Notes under the pieces: generated by a model
Databases searched by the model: none
Seen by the model: only the letters and a program-made list of their open reading frames with translations
What the model was told of the DNA's origin: nothing
Shown: positions 24,330 to 36,893 of the stretch, in pieces
Numbering within the stretch: the first letter of the stretch is position 1
Layout of the letters: each line of letters begins with the position of its first letter
NCBI GenBank assembly: GCA_030062745.1
Contig: CP099840.1
Location: forward strand, 2,666,001 to 2,730,000
Origin: Capitulum mitella
Lineage: Eukaryota; Arthropoda; Thecostraca; Pollicipedomorpha; Pollicipedidae
DNA length: 64,000 nt
Reading direction: 5' to 3'
Made by a program: the position numbers and the translations under genes

Positions 24330-26273
24330 GCTGGAAAATCTGGCTTTTAGATGAAGGTAACACAATATTCATTGTCCCAGATCCAGTCGTAAACCTAAGG
24401 CCACATATGTCGCAAGGAACATGCCATTACAAAAGTACTCCTATTTGCCACTTGTAATGAAAGGGAGTCTTCGTCTCATTTGGCTTTTCACTTTTGCCTT
24501 CGCTCTTTCATTCCCAGAACACATGGTTACTCTACAAGTATTCCTTCTAAACTGCCCTCATTTCATCGTTCAAACCATGCAATCATGTTAATTTATGAGG
24601 TGAATTTAACATTGCCCCACAAATAACGTAGGCGTATTCCTGAAGGATTTCGCGTGAAATTTCTTTTAATTTCAATCATCAAATCATCAAATTTAACTCT
24701 GAACGTATGTTCGTTATTCTTTTGTTCAGTTTGGCAAATAAATAGACCAATATTTTCAATCACTCATCCCACCACCCTTTTCCAGGTTTCAGAAGGAAAC
24801 GTCAGCCGCACACCAGTGAGATCAAAGATTTATACTAATCATGCTTCGCTGCTGTTACTAATATAATGCGATTTTACGATGTATATATATATATATATAT
24901 AAATTCCTTTACTTTTCTGCAGACAGAAATAGCGTGCAAACTGCGTCGCACCACAGTAATATAACTTTTATCGTTGCATGTACGCTGAAAAAGTCTGGAC
25001 ATGGCGTGAAAGCGTGGAAATTTACCCACGCCCTCACGCCGCGTTTTCCCCCTTAGCTCGATTGTCCCTATACGACTGCCGGCGGCAGATATTTCTGATC
25101 AAACTGTGTTTTATGTGTTTCACTTCCGCTTTTGATTGCTGGATTCCAGCGAGTTGTCGCGTTGGTTTATCGGGGTACCGCCGGGTTTTCATAACATGTG
25201 GTGATGAGTTATGACTTAAAAATAACGCTCTTGCAAGTAGAGACCAAACGATTAACGACTGCCCATGACGCATTTGTTTGTCTCTACAGGCGGTAAAAAC
25301 GCTATATTTTTGTCCATTGATGCGAGTCTTATGGTATAGCATGATATGACTGTGATGACTGTAACTGGAGGTATATGGAAGTTATCAGGAATGCAATGCA
25401 GTCATTATTTCGGCGTATTTGCTCCCACACTATCTGGGCCAGTCGGACAATTATTGCCATTTTTCTTTCATCTCCTGCGCACTTTACTGCCCTCTTGCCT
25501 CGCCCTGAACTCTCAAGCTTGTAAGTGTTGCTCCGGCCACTTCCTCGGCTTTCTGGCTCAGCTGAGCACTATCGTTGTCCCTGGCCTCTTGAGCACCTCG
25601 TTCTCTAACCTGGAGAGCGGCCACTGCAGCGGCTGGCGCCCAGTTAGGCGCATTACCCGGCCCAAAGTTTTCCGAGAAGTAGTCTTTGTCGCCTTCTTTA
25701 ACGTACGGCTAACCTTTGGGACTCTTTGAGCCGGCGACACTGATCCCAGCTGATTTAGCAGAGCTGTGAAAGTTCGGCTGGGCTGTTCGGACAGCTATGA
25801 GACTGATGCATTTTCGTACTTACAAGATTAAGCGGTGATAAATGGGGGGCGAAAGTCTTCAGATCCGCCGTATCCTATCTTGTCCGAGCCGTGACTAATG
25901 GGCCGCATGGTGGCGGTGAAACGGGATACCGCCTCGCGTTCCGTCTGCTATGAGCCCGTTTAAAACATCGATGTCTGGTTTCCTTCGCGGTCAGAAGATG
26001 TAACGGTTTCGATATTGCCGGAAATACATGAAAAGAGTCGAAATAATTTTGCGCACGAGAAGTCATCTGGACAGATATACCACAAGGATGCAAGCATCAA
26101 TGCGTCGTTTTGCTGACAATCCGTGCCGAAAAGCTGACGACAAAATTGTATACAATGATGGAAGGGCAAAAATGAAAGAACGTGAGCTGGGTCAGGCTCA
26201 TTCCCCTCCAGACGTTGGTCGCGACAGTAACCTATCAGCTTGTGACGCTCTGTACGCCCTGTCGCCAGCTCAC
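24330..26273. other. Gene-less stretch
   Basis: A short TA run is at 24881-24901. The remaining sequence shows no gene. A rightward frame at 25346-25729 is open but unrecognised. Confidence 0.45.
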
Positions 26274-26682
26274 GGCCCTGTTCGAGGTCCTGCTTGCGAC
26301 TGTTTGCGCAACCTGTTAGCCGCCAGAGATCCACCAATGATATTCAAGCGTTGAAGCGAGAAATGACGCGCAAGGACAAAGCTTTTTGTTTACGGCTGCT
26401 TACGCTGTTTGCACTAAAACAGGTAAACCTATCGGAAGCAACCGCAAGCCAGACGGGTCAGGCAGCATGGCGGCGTTGGAGTCGTGAGCTGTTATCATCT
26501 AAATATACGAAATATTCGATGCAATGTAAAATATTGTAAACTGGTATTGTAAACAAACGATGTAATGTGGAAAAATTTTGTTCTGAATTTGATGTGCTTG
26601 CGAATATTTTCCGAACAGAATTTGTGTTTGGCTGCAAGCAAACGGTTTGCGCAACCACGCAAGCGGGACCTCGAACAGGGCC
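26274..26682. repeat. Inverted repeat pair enclosing about 330 bp
   Basis: The arm 26274-26313 and the reverse complement of 26644-26682 share GGCCCTGTTCGAGGTCC, one mismatch, then GCTTGCG, followed by a looser TTTGCGCAA-type match. The similarity drops outside these 40 bp. It could be two head-to-head copies of a short dispersed repeat or the ends of a foldback element. Confidence 0.75.
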
Positions 26683-26689
26683 CACACCT

Positions 26690-27690
26690 CCCTTCCCATA
26701 TCGCACCCCCACTGGTGGGCGTGACCACTCGGCCACAACGTTTGTCGGTCGCAAACAGCGTCCGCCGCCGCGCTTTTCAGCGGGTGTTTGCGTTTTGAGG
26801 CGGCCGCCGGGCGGGCGCCCCCCCCCCCCGGCTGCCCGGCGGCGCTCCGTGCCGCCGCGGCGTTTCTGGCGCGGCCTGTCGCCGGCCCGCCGGCCGAAAC
26901 GGGTTTTCAATTGTCCGGCGGCGGCCGGGCGCCGGCCGGGCTCGTTTTATGCATTGTCAGTGATATAGTGCGATCGGGGCGGTGTCGACCCGCCCGTCTA
27001 CGGCCGTCCGGCGGCTACGGCCGCCCGGCACGCCAGCCTACGTGCCGCCGGCGCGTGAGCGAGCCGGTAATTTCAATTGTCGCCGCCGGACGGCCCACTG
27101 GCGGGGCGGCGGCGGCCGGCCGGCGCCCGCCGCTATTCCAGGGGGCGGTGACCGCTCCGGTCCTCGGAAGTGCCACCCCGCCCCCTTCCCCCGGACTACC
27201 AGTTTACCTCGCCTCCAGCGCTGCTGCCGCCCATCACACCTCTCCAGCCCGGCCGGCGGCAGATGAAAGGCTCGCCTCTCTCGCCGAGAGCCGGCGGCAT
27301 TCACCGCCGGCGCCGCCGACACGGTGTCGGCGCCGCTCTGGCCGTCTGCCCGCGCTCCAGACCGGCGCCGGCACGCGCGATCGGCGCCGGAGCCGCCTGA
27401 AGAGCGCCGTCAGCGGCCGGGCGCGCCCCGGCCCGGCGCGCGGCGGGCGGGCGCCGACAGCAAACAGCGCCGAGTGGCGGCCGCCATGGGCGCTGCGGCC
27501 GCGCGGGTAAACTTGGGCCGGCTCCAGCGCGGCCGGCGCGGCCACTCTGCGAGCCGCCGCGGTAAACAGAGCAGGCCGGGCCTCCCGCCGCGGCCGGGCG
27601 CTGCCGGCGCGCGTCCGGCGCGTCCCGGCCGCCGCCAGGCGTCTGGGAAAGTAGACAGACTGGTGGTGATGTCCGTCGCCCGCCAAGCCA
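26690..27690. other. Large CpG-rich island
   Basis: About 1 kb of very GC-rich DNA, saturated with GCCGGC, CGGCGG and GGCGCC words. Long overlapping frames on both strands yield only R/P/A/G-rich strings. The region could be a promoter or regulatory island, or a non-coding first exon of a neighbouring gene. I see no motif that decides it. Confidence 0.5.
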
Positions 27691-28411
27691 TACCCACGGC
27701 TATCGGCACGCAGAGGTGTCAGCCCCTCGCTCACCGAAAAAATATTAAGTACTGAGCGGCCTAACTCAGGGCCCCGCTTCCTGAGATGGTTTCACCAATG
27801 ATGAGCAGGTCGCGTGCACGGGTTTAGCTACGGTTCAGAAATTGGGGGCGACAAGCTGATTGCAGTCCACCAAGAATAGACAGGGCAGTGGGTGAAAGTC
27901 GCTTTTCGCGGGCGTTTTACGACAAACCATTGTAGATATCCCTTTTGTTACCTTTCGAAGGTCAAGGAATTGTGTCGCTAATGGGAAATGTCTACTTCAC
28001 ACATGAAAAATTTGGGAAACAAACCATCACTTCTGGGAAACTGCTGGAGACAAGTCACCGCAACCCCTAAGGAGATTACAGTTGACTTCCATGGTTGCGT
28101 GACCCGAAATGTCATCATGCCGCTGACCTTTCACAGTTATTGTGCACCTTCTTGGCAGAAATGTCCTAATCGTTAGCATTTGTATGGGTATAGCGTAGCA
28201 TTACTGCGTTCACTGCAAGACTAATGTCTCGAAAACGGTATGAAACCCATCGATACAGCCATGTTGCGCTGAGGTACGAAGCCATCGATCTCCTGTACCA
28301 CAATGGAGACGCACTGAAAGACTAAATTTGTGAACTGCGCGGTCTGGAAACCGCAGGTTTAAAGAGCCCTATCTACTCAATTTTGCTCTAACGATCGTAC
28401 CCGTCGATGCG
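27691..28411. other. Gene-less stretch
   Basis: No gene or ordered repeat, apart from the paired words GTATGAAACCCATCGAT and GTACGAAGCCATCGAT near 28240-28290. Confidence 0.5.
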
Positions 28412-28540
28412 CCTGAGAATGTATTGCATCGCTCCCCTGTCAACACCCTATCGCCGGTTGTTCCTGAAATGTATAATGTTCACCTGGCAGCACCCCATCG
28501 TCGCTTGTTCCTGAAGCGTATACTGCACCGCACGGCTCTG
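28412..28540. repeat. Degenerate ~50-bp tandem repeat, about 2.5 copies
   Basis: Three units begin at 28412, 28463 and 28510 with CCTGA, have a TGTAT or GTATA block, and end TCGCCGGTTGTT or TCGTCGCTTGTT. The unit lengths are 51 and 47 bp and the third is partial. Confidence 0.65.
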
Positions 28541-29570
28541 GAGTTCGGCGGAGCAGCATTAAGTTCAAGCGTGGCTGACTCAAACGTTCTTGCAGTGCCT
28601 GAAATTCTGGCCCTGGCCCTATAGCTGTCACAGACGGGCAGGGGTGGTGTTTTCTTTCTCTCCTAGGTGGGCAGGTGTCTCCAAAAACGATTGAAGTATT
28701 AACTTCCGATGCTGAAGCTGACACCCGGAAATACTGCTGGATTATTCACAACGAAACACATTTTCTAGGCCATACGTGCACTATATCCGTAAAATGGAGT
28801 CCCATTATTGTATTTTTTTGCGCAGTAGCGTCTACACGATACTTAATGACATTATGAAAATGATGAGTTTACAGCAGGGTCAAGAATCTCAAAGACTTTT
28901 TTGAAAAGCTGCCAATGGGCAAGGAAACAGGCGCGCGCAACGTGTGACCATTCGCCGCAGCCCGCCGCATGCCGCCTTCCCATGAAACGCGGGCGCAATT
29001 CCTGCAGACGCGCCGGCTGACGTTTAAAGCGAGTTAACGGCTCATTACGGCCGGCGATTGTTGATCAATGTTGCAGGGGTTTCATTTGGCGCTGAGCGGT
29101 GCCGGCCGTTACGGCGGCCTAATTGAAAGGGCGCCTGCCCGCGCTCTGTGACGGCGCCTAAAAATGCCCGCGCAGTGCTCGCAGACCCGCCCTGCGGGCA
29201 GTTGGCGGTCGGCCCCCGCGGCCGCCGGCCGGTAAGTGGACGTTCGCATGTTTGAGTCCAATGCGAGCTTGAAGCGCCTCTCATGCCAGCTAATAATTTA
29301 GCGTTGTTAAAACAATAACTCCTAATGATGGGAATGCACACCAGCGCGTGCGACAATGGGCCGTGGACGTCGGGCGCCGCGCTCCAACGCATCTTTTTGT
29401 CGCCGCCCGGTCGGTACTTACCATAATTGCGCTGTCTCGCTCCAAACGGTTCAATGAGGCAAGGGAAAGTTCCGCTTCCCTTCCTGTTGAAGAACCGCGT
29501 TCGACGCGCCACTTCGTTGCATCGCATCGGATGGCGTCGACCAGGACACAATCGCCAACGCGCGAACTGC
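28541..29570. other. Gene-less stretch with a GC-rich patch
   Basis: The patch at about 28930-29260 is GC-rich and ends in a good splice-donor-like sequence (CCG followed by GTAAGT at 29232). No coding exon is recognisable next to it. Confidence 0.45.
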
Positions 29571-31800
29571 CTGCAGCCCGTTCTCCCGGAGCTGAAACTT
29601 GGCCCGTCCGGCGATCCTTTCGCCAGCGACGGACGGGCGTCCGACCAGCCGTAAACCCAACTTCGGCAAAACACGTCTGACGTCGGCGGCTCGGCCGGAG
29701 GAGGGGGCGCCGGCCAAGGCCAGCCCGCGTTATGAAATGAACGCGGCGGGCGGCCGATCGGCCCGTCCCCGCTGTCTGGCGCGTTACTCGGCTCATTTGC
29801 CGCGTGTCATACAGCGCCAAACTCGCCGTCCATCGGATTAGTGGGCCATGCGGCGGGCGCGGCCGGCCGGCGGCGGTCACGGCGCCGCGCCGCGCCGGGA
29901 CGGCCGCCGTTTCGGACGTCGTTCGCCGGCGGAAACGGTCAGGCTCGGCCGGCGGCGGCGGGCGGGGTGGACTGAGCCGGCGGGATCGGCCGCCGCCCGC
30001 CGCCCGAGATGCAGCCGACTGCGGCAGAGAACGGCCGCCGTTTGTCGAAATGCCCGGCCGATATTGCCGCGGTGATGAGGACAAGTTTGCCGGGGAAGTA
30101 CACGTCATCCCCGGCTCGTGGAGCCGGCGATAACCGCGTGTCCAGGCACTGTTGATGTGGTGGTGGGCAACTGTGACATGTGCCGGACCGATTGGTTATC
30201 GAAAAAGCGATGGCGGTTTGGTTGCGGGTTGTTATCGCTTGGAAGGGACTGCTTTTTGAACTCCTACGTTTAGTTTTAAAGCAATGTTGCACGGGATTTT
30301 GTTGCCTACGTTTTGTGTGCAAGCCTCATTCTAACGCATTAGTGAACCGACCAATTCGTGCCACGGTAAAGAAAATTGGCAAAACGATGCTCAAATGAGC
30401 TTTCGTTAAAATTTCACATTTCGTTCCAGCGCTGTGAAGACCGTATTGACCTTATTTTGACCAAAGCCATTTCCACTCTGCGGACGCTTAAACAGCGTAA
30501 TTTAAATGCATCAGTATCATCCATACAAATGAACTTTTATGAGAATGGCCTTCCCTTAAAAGCTCCAAAAACGACTTGAAATTTCCTTGCCTCGTTTTAA
30601 ATTGCCGACATCTTTGGACCCGCTGGCATACTCCCTCCGACATGACGCTTCATCTGAAACGGCGCCACCAGGGAGTGTGAAAGTTTCCACTGGTCTCGTC
30701 CTCCGCATGCGGCCACCCCCGACAATGGACCCACCTTCGCCGATGCCACCCGGCCGGGCGAACTTTGGCAGCGGTCGTGATGGCGGGTTTTCAGTGTCCT
30801 CACCAGAGGCGGCAGGAGCTGGCGGCCTTTCCCGCCGACTTTCGCCCGCGCCAGCTGTCGCCGCCGCCCGGTGGCTGTCTTTCATTACATCGAGCCTATT
30901 GAATTTAGCGGCCGACGCCCGGCGCGCCGGCGACGGCGGCGAATCTGGCTCACCGCTCGCCAGCTCACGCCTCGGCCGGCGGCGGCGGAGGTGGCGCCCT
31001 TCGAATTAGCGGTTGGCAGGGCGGCGGTGCGCGGAGGGGACGCGCTGCTGATAAATCGAGACCGGCTGTTTCGGCTGGGTTAACAAACGGACCGTTATCG
31101 CCGGCGCCCTCGCAATTAGGGGGCGATTTTCGGGAACATCGTGCCGCCCTGATGACTGCTGCTCTGAGTCATCCCGCCGCCCGCCGTAATCGGAGCCACC
31201 CCCCTCCCGCCGCTGCCCAGGTGTCAGGCACGGACGGCGCCGTCGACCGCGGCGCCGGACGGGCAGGGACGGCGGTGGACGCGCCGCGACGGGCGGGAAG
31301 GGACGGACGGACAGGGCGTCCGGCGGCCTGTCGGGGCGGCGCCGGCCGGCGTCCGACCGCCGCCGCCGCCGGCCCGTCCGCGTCGGCCTCGACGACCGGC
31401 GGCCGGCCTCCACGGCCGCGGCTAAAGCGCCGCTATTTCGGGCCGGCGCGACCCGGGCGTGAACTGATCAAAGGCCGGCACGCAAATTGGTCCGCCGCCG
31501 CCGCCGGCGCCGGCGGCGCGGATCCGCGGGCGGCCGCGTGTCGGCCGGCGGATTAGCCCGGTCTCGCGGCGGCGGCGCGCTCCCGTCGGCCGCCGGATTT
31601 CGCGTCATTTCACGGCCGACTGGGGCGCCGGCCGGCAGACACTCCGCACGGCTCATGGCCTGATGCGGCGCCGCCGGCAGCGGCGTGATCCGCCACCGGC
31701 GCTGGGCGGACTGAGCCGCGGCGCAAACGGCGCCGGCACGACCGGCCAGGGACTTTGCACCTGGCCGGCTGGGCACGGGCACGGACGGAACACCACGACG
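29571..31800. other. Chain of CpG-rich islands
   Basis: GC-rich blocks at about 29580-30130 and 30620-31800 are separated by AT-richer DNA at 30140-30600. Frames up to 272 codons are open on both strands, but all are arginine/proline/alanine-rich and mutually overlapping, as expected from base composition. The blocks lie 5-7 kb upstream of the Toll coding exon and are candidates for its promoter or 5' non-coding exon. That is inference only. Confidence 0.5.
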
Positions 31801-31910
31801 GTTTGCGGGCTAAGGGGGTTTTGACGTGCCTCCACTTGGTGCAGTGTTGGCGTGATGAGGTTGTGTTTTTTCGGTAGGCTTGAATGGACGCAAGGCGACG
31901 CTTGGCTTAA

Positions 31911-33144
31911 CCCGCGCACGACCGTCGGTCCGTCCCGAACATTGGCGACTGGGGGGGGGGCAGTTGACTGCCCCCGCCTCTAACTCGCGAACGGTTGGTC
32001 GCACGATAAAAATAAGCATACCGTTGGAAAACCTGTGACGAATAGAGTTCGAAACTGGTCTCATTTTTAGTTTTAGATAATATTTAAGCCAATTTACGCC
32101 CTATACATGTTTTCTCATAGCCGACTGCATGAGACCGAGAAATGGCCTGAATCTCAAGGGCTGTGACTAATAACGCATAGGTAAAGGCACCAGCGCACAA
32201 GTAAATGACCGCGGATGCCGATACATGTCTAATTTCCCCAGATTTGTTCAATATATACGCCGAAACGTTGAGTTAAAGACACCGTAATTCTCCCGTCAGC
32301 CGTTAGTGTGCGCCGCGGCCGTATGCGCTACCATATTGACGGGAACTAATTTTGGCGTTCCTTTATTTTTGCGAAAAAAGACGATCTGTGTCATTGGCTT
32401 TTATTGACTTTTATTGATCTTTGTGGTTCTTGTGATGATTATCTCATGCTTAAATTTTCGAAAAATCGATTAGTTGCCAATCTACAAAGTTGGCGGAGCT
32501 TTATTCGCGAGAGCGTGTTTATTTCCAAAATATGCTACTTTTTCAAACTTTTTAAGGTTCTTGGTATTAATTACGTCTGTGCAAGCTAGTTCTGCCATTT
32601 TCTACCCATTCTGAGTAATTCATCGTCGATTTTGACGGTGGTGCATTTTGGCCCACTACAGTTATTCGTGACCTGACCTCAGGTCAATGACTGGAAGTCA
32701 TTGACACTTTGCCCAATGACGGTAACCAGATGTCTGCTTCACTCCACACTAAAAATGTTATAGCATATTCCGTCAATTTCCGAAAAAACGGCGATATGTC
32801 TTAAAAATGGGCTTGACCTTAGGTCAATGACCCGAAAAACTCCAAAAAATCTGAGATAGCAGATTTGTTGCATCTATCACGATCACTAATCCCTGAAAGT
32901 ATTATTGAGATATCTTGTTTTGCGAAAAAGTTAGAGGGTGCTAAACTTTTTTTGACATAGGTCTGTTTGACCTGACCTAGGCCGGACACCTGACGTGACC
33001 TGAGGTCAAAATTTTGACAAGAGAGGTAAAATTGATGGAGCAAAAGGTACACAAAGTTTCGTGGCTCTGTGTTTGTTGGTTCTCTCACAATCCCAGAAAA
33101 ACCTCAGGGGGGGCAGTCAACTGCCCCCCCCAGTCGGGGACGGG
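31911..33144. mobile_element. TTAA-flanked piggyBac-like miniature element (copy A)
   Basis: The element is bounded by TTAA at 31907-31910 and 33145-33148. It starts CCCG and ends CGGG. Just inside each end lies a matching block CGACTGGGGGGG then CAGTTGACTGCCCCC, itself a hairpin (GGGGGCAGT, two-base loop, ACTGCCCCC). The left end has about 30 extra bases between the CCCG tip and this block. A TTAA duplication with CCC tips is the hallmark of the piggyBac superfamily. There is no transposase frame in the 1,234 bp, so it is non-autonomous. The interior carries three TGACCT-N-AGGTCA palindromes. It is related to the element at 42627-43819. Confidence 0.75.
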
Positions 33145-33148
33145 TTAA

Positions 33149-33746
33149 TACAGGGGATATTTCATTGCCAAGATATTTGTCCTACAACATCTGTACGTTA
33201 TCGTTTGTCACGAATTTATCCCCGCGTGAAATGTGACGGCACGGATACCTGATGGCATCATTTGTGCATTAAATATGTAAATCATTCTCTTTCAAGCGAC
33301 GCCTCGAGGGACAGGCTTACAGCCGTTGCTACGCCAAGAAATTGTAGATGGCGAAATGAACATGGCAAGGCAATTAGAATGCAAATGAGTGCCCAATGTC
33401 CTTTTGACCTTCGTCTTTTCCTCGCGAATCTGCATATGCTTGTACAACGCAAAGCTGTGGCGAGAGGGAGACGCTGTCTTACGCAAGACGAAGGGATTTC
33501 CGTTTTGCGTTGACTCAGGGATCGATGTTGATCGTTTTGTGACAAACAGGCGACTGACTGCAGCCCATGCGTCATCGTGCGGCGGGATCCAATACAATGT
33601 CGCGCGTTCGACAGGCTGATTTTCCAACAACAGAATGAATTTTTTGGGTAGATGGAATCGGTTGCTGTCCCTGGTACATTGAAAACATAATACCTGAGAC
33701 GTCAAGTCGACTAAATTCACAACTGCTTTCTGCTATACATATACAC

Positions 33747-33781
<35 letters not shown>

Positions 33782-35769
33782 CATATATATATATATACAC
33801 TGTTTCTTTCAGAAATTAACCTTCTGGAACCTTATCAGTCTGATACATGGAGGCTGATTTGCTACGTCTCATGTCGCAAAAGTTTTAGAAGCTTTGCACC
33901 AGCGTTCCTATGCTTTGAAAAGACTGCACATTTGCCGTGCGTCGTTGCCTGTATCTTCTCCGTCGCACTTGTAGCAAATGTAACCTTTTCACAATGTCTT
34001 GCCGTCAAGGAAAGCTGCCCAATTTGCGCCATCTTTTTGAAAAAAGGCACTATGACTATGATATGGGAACAATTGTCTTATCTCTTTGTCATATATTCTC
34101 TCTGATCTTTTGACCACCATAACATCCAGTGTTTTAAAACTTCAGCTTCTGCATACTACTTGTTATTTAATTTCTAGAAGGACGCTGCGAAAGGCGCGAT
34201 TAGGGCAAGCCTGCCATGTTTGCGCCACATGATGTGCCTTATTGCGCAACCATGAAAATGATTCGGAATTCCAGGTATTTTGCGGCGGCAAAAGGTATAA
34301 TGAACCACTATGTGATATGTTATGAACAGTTCCACTTTTAGTGTTTGTCAATACTTGCAAACAGGTCGGGAAAGGGGCTTAGATTTCGACAGCATGCTGC
34401 GCAGCCCCATGGAGGTGGCTAAATAGGGACTACTCGTGGGTTTGGGGTCCATACCCCTCTTGTAATCCGAAAATGCTTCCCTCTTAAACCCGAAAATGGA
34501 AAATGCCTGTATTTCCTAAATGTCCAAATAAAACCACCAAAATCAAAAGGGCTCTGGGGTATGAAAAGGGTGCATTTTTCCCTTTCCGGGTCAATCTTTA
34601 GAAGGCCAGTTAGGGAGTAGATTACTGCTGTGGCAGGCAAATCCTCCGATGGAGAAGGGTACAGCGAGGTCACCTGGCTCCTGGAGGCACAGTGAGTGCG
34701 GTCAGCAGGCGAACCAACCCCTCTGAATGAATTGGCGAAAATCTGAAACACATTTACCCGCAAGATTGGCGGGAGGTCGTCGCCCTCAGGGCGTCCCCAG
34801 GATTCCCGGTCTGGGGACGACCTGCGAGACTTGGGTCGCTGATTACATGCTGAATGAGAAAAAATGATGTTTTACGTTAGTTGCCGCGGCCAGTGGACGG
34901 CAGGGGCTGAACGGGCTTCGCGAGAGGGGGGAGAGGGCTAAGGACTGCAGCCTTTCCAAGAAGGCTCTGGCAACATTTCTGCCTCACTCTCAGGATGTTC
35001 CCTCTGCCCCCTCCCTTCTGATTATCGTTTTAAGTGGGTCCCAGAAAGCATGTGAAACACTGGAGCAACCGTCAGCACACGGCCAGCTAGTCCTGCCCCG
35101 ATTGCGCCACGGGCTCAATAAGGCCCGGCGAATGGTGGCGCGAAAAGGCGATGGTTCTGCCATAACAAACGTAGCCGCCGATAAAAACGCGCGAACGTAT
35201 CATCTCTATTCTGGCCAAACGGGAAGAGCAATTCCACAACGGATGCACTGTAGATGAACAATTCTGCTTCACGCCATTGATAGCACAGTGATACACGGGT
35301 TTACAGGCAGACAGTTATTTCAGACTTGCGTTGAAACTTCACGACGCACCACACGTTTGTACCTCTGACAGAGAGGAAGAGGAAGGGATCGAATTTGCAG
35401 CCATGCTGTCTCTCCGGGAAAATATCCTTTATCTGCCAATCATCTGTCTCAATTAGGAGATAATGCGGGGTGACGCAATTAGGCAAGGTGGCGCTCATTG
35501 GGCAGCTTCCCCTGCATTTACGCCATTGACACAATTTTGTTTGCTACAGTTTACTAATTCTGCGAAAAATATCCTTTATTTTTAAATCTCAAAACATGAC
35601 GAAATCTCTTCCAAGTACTGAAAATTCTACCACAACTGTTCCTCACATTTCAAGTCTTTCAGGACTCAGTCACCCAGACCACTTCTGGATCTCCTGTTCC
35701 TGGGGTCACGACATTCATAAATAACCCCGAGCAGAAAGCAATCCCCTCTGGAGGCTATTCGCCACGGGA
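33149..35769. other. Gene-less stretch with a TA microsatellite
   Basis: A TATATA/CATATA run occupies about 33736-33800. I see no gene, RNA or ordered repeat elsewhere. Confidence 0.5.
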
Positions 35770-36749
35770 AGTGTGGCTGACGCCCCCGCGGCGCCCAGGA
35801 TGACTGGATCACCACCGGCGGCTTGCTATGGGGTCGGCCTGCCCCGGCACCTCGCTTATTATCCGGCTAACGTATTCAAATGGATTCTGCCGGTCGTGAT
35901 TTTCGGCGTGCGTCTGGCGCGCGCGGGCCGGCTGCAGCCCCTGACAATAATGGCGGCCGGCGGTGACAAAATTGGCGCCGTACGTCGCGCTGGGAGTGAC
36001 GCACGCGCCGGCGCTGGCGACGCGAGCCGTGCACCGCCGCCGCCCGTCCGCCGGCGGCCGCCTGCCGTTGACGGTCGCGTCGGTCGCGGCTCGGGGCCAT
36101 ATTCCGGAGGTCGTGCCGCCGGGATTGGCCGATAATCGCGCGCCACTTCCGCCGCCGTCGGGAGTCCTTTTTTCTTCGCGACACACGTCGGCAATTTTCG
36201 GGAACGCCTTTACAACTTGCACATAAAGTGCATTTAGGGCGGCGGCAGCACGGCACTTTATCTTTAGTGCGGCTGTAAGCAGAACCGAGACCAACTTCCA
36301 CCGCCGCCCCGTCGGAGCAGGTTGCCGCAGCCCGGGGAGGCAAGCTCTTTGTTAACGCCGGCTGCACCCATCGCACACACCCCGGCGGAGGGGACACCTG
36401 CTAACCAGCGCCACTGAATGGGCCAAATAAAGCCACCGGGCGCGGCTGGCGCGGCGGCGCCGACCCCAATTAGTCTGCAACCGTCGAAAACGCAGCCGAT
36501 GAAGGCCGCTTGATTGGAAATCGTTGCTCGCCGCCGGCGTGCCGTCGTTAGCAGTCGATGAAGTCGCTCCAAAGTGGCGCCGGGCCCTGTTTTTACAGTC
36601 ACCCGTCGCATTCCGAAGCGGGCGGCGGCGAAATGGAGTCGCACGATTTATGGGTCTCTCCGCGGCGTCGTATTGCGCCGGGAGCTTACGGAGTCGGAGA
36701 GCGGAGCGCCGCGGCACGGCGCCGGCATATGGCATCGGCGCCGGTGACT
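35770..36749. other. CpG-rich DNA immediately upstream of the Toll exon
   Basis: This block is GC-rich and runs into the intron end that precedes the Toll coding exon. It contains frames on both strands but no family resemblance. By position it is intronic or 5' regulatory DNA of the receptor gene. Confidence 0.5.
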
Positions 36750-36775
36750 AACTGCCGTGTTTTCCTTCTTTTCAG
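36746..36775 (+). promoter_or_regulatory. Splice acceptor of the Toll coding exon
   Basis: A branch-point-like GACTAAC at 36746-36752 is followed by a pyrimidine tract (TTTTCCTTCTTTTC) and CAG ending at 36775. The spacing of about 20 bases is good for a metazoan 3' splice site. The coding exon would begin at 36776, which implies at least one 5' exon further upstream. Confidence 0.75.
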
Positions 36776-36886
36776 ATGCGCCGTCCGGGCCGGGTGTTCA
36801 TGATCGCCGCTGCCGACGGGGCTGCGACGCCGTCGACGATCCGTCCCGGTGCCGGCGCGGTGACGGCGGCGCGCGCCGCCCGCTGA
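36776..36886 (+). CDS. Upstream ORF in the Toll 5' leader (36 codons)
   Basis: An ATG directly after the predicted splice acceptor opens a 36-codon frame ending in TGA at 36884-36886, eight bases before the receptor ATG at 36894. It is in a different frame from the receptor. Its product is low-complexity (A/R/G/P-rich) with no recognised domain. If the acceptor is used, scanning ribosomes meet this ORF first, so it could lower receptor translation. It may also be a chance product of GC-rich leader DNA. Confidence 0.45.
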   Translation: MRRPGRVFMIAAADGAATPSTIRPGAGAVTAARAAR

Positions 36887-36893
36887 CCCCGAC

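Noticed and set aside
26788-27510. Long arginine/proline/alanine-rich frames in the CpG island, both strands
   Set aside because: Overlapping open frames in opposite directions, no domain and no splice or start context. GC content explains them.
29222-29237. Splice-donor-like CCG/GTAAGT as the end of the Toll 5' exon
   Set aside because: GTAAGT occurs at several other places (for example 56732 and 63204). Without transcripts the link to the acceptor at 36775 cannot be supported.
29290-30108. A 272-codon leftward frame
   Set aside because: Low-complexity, overlaps equally open frames on the plus strand, and no family resemblance.
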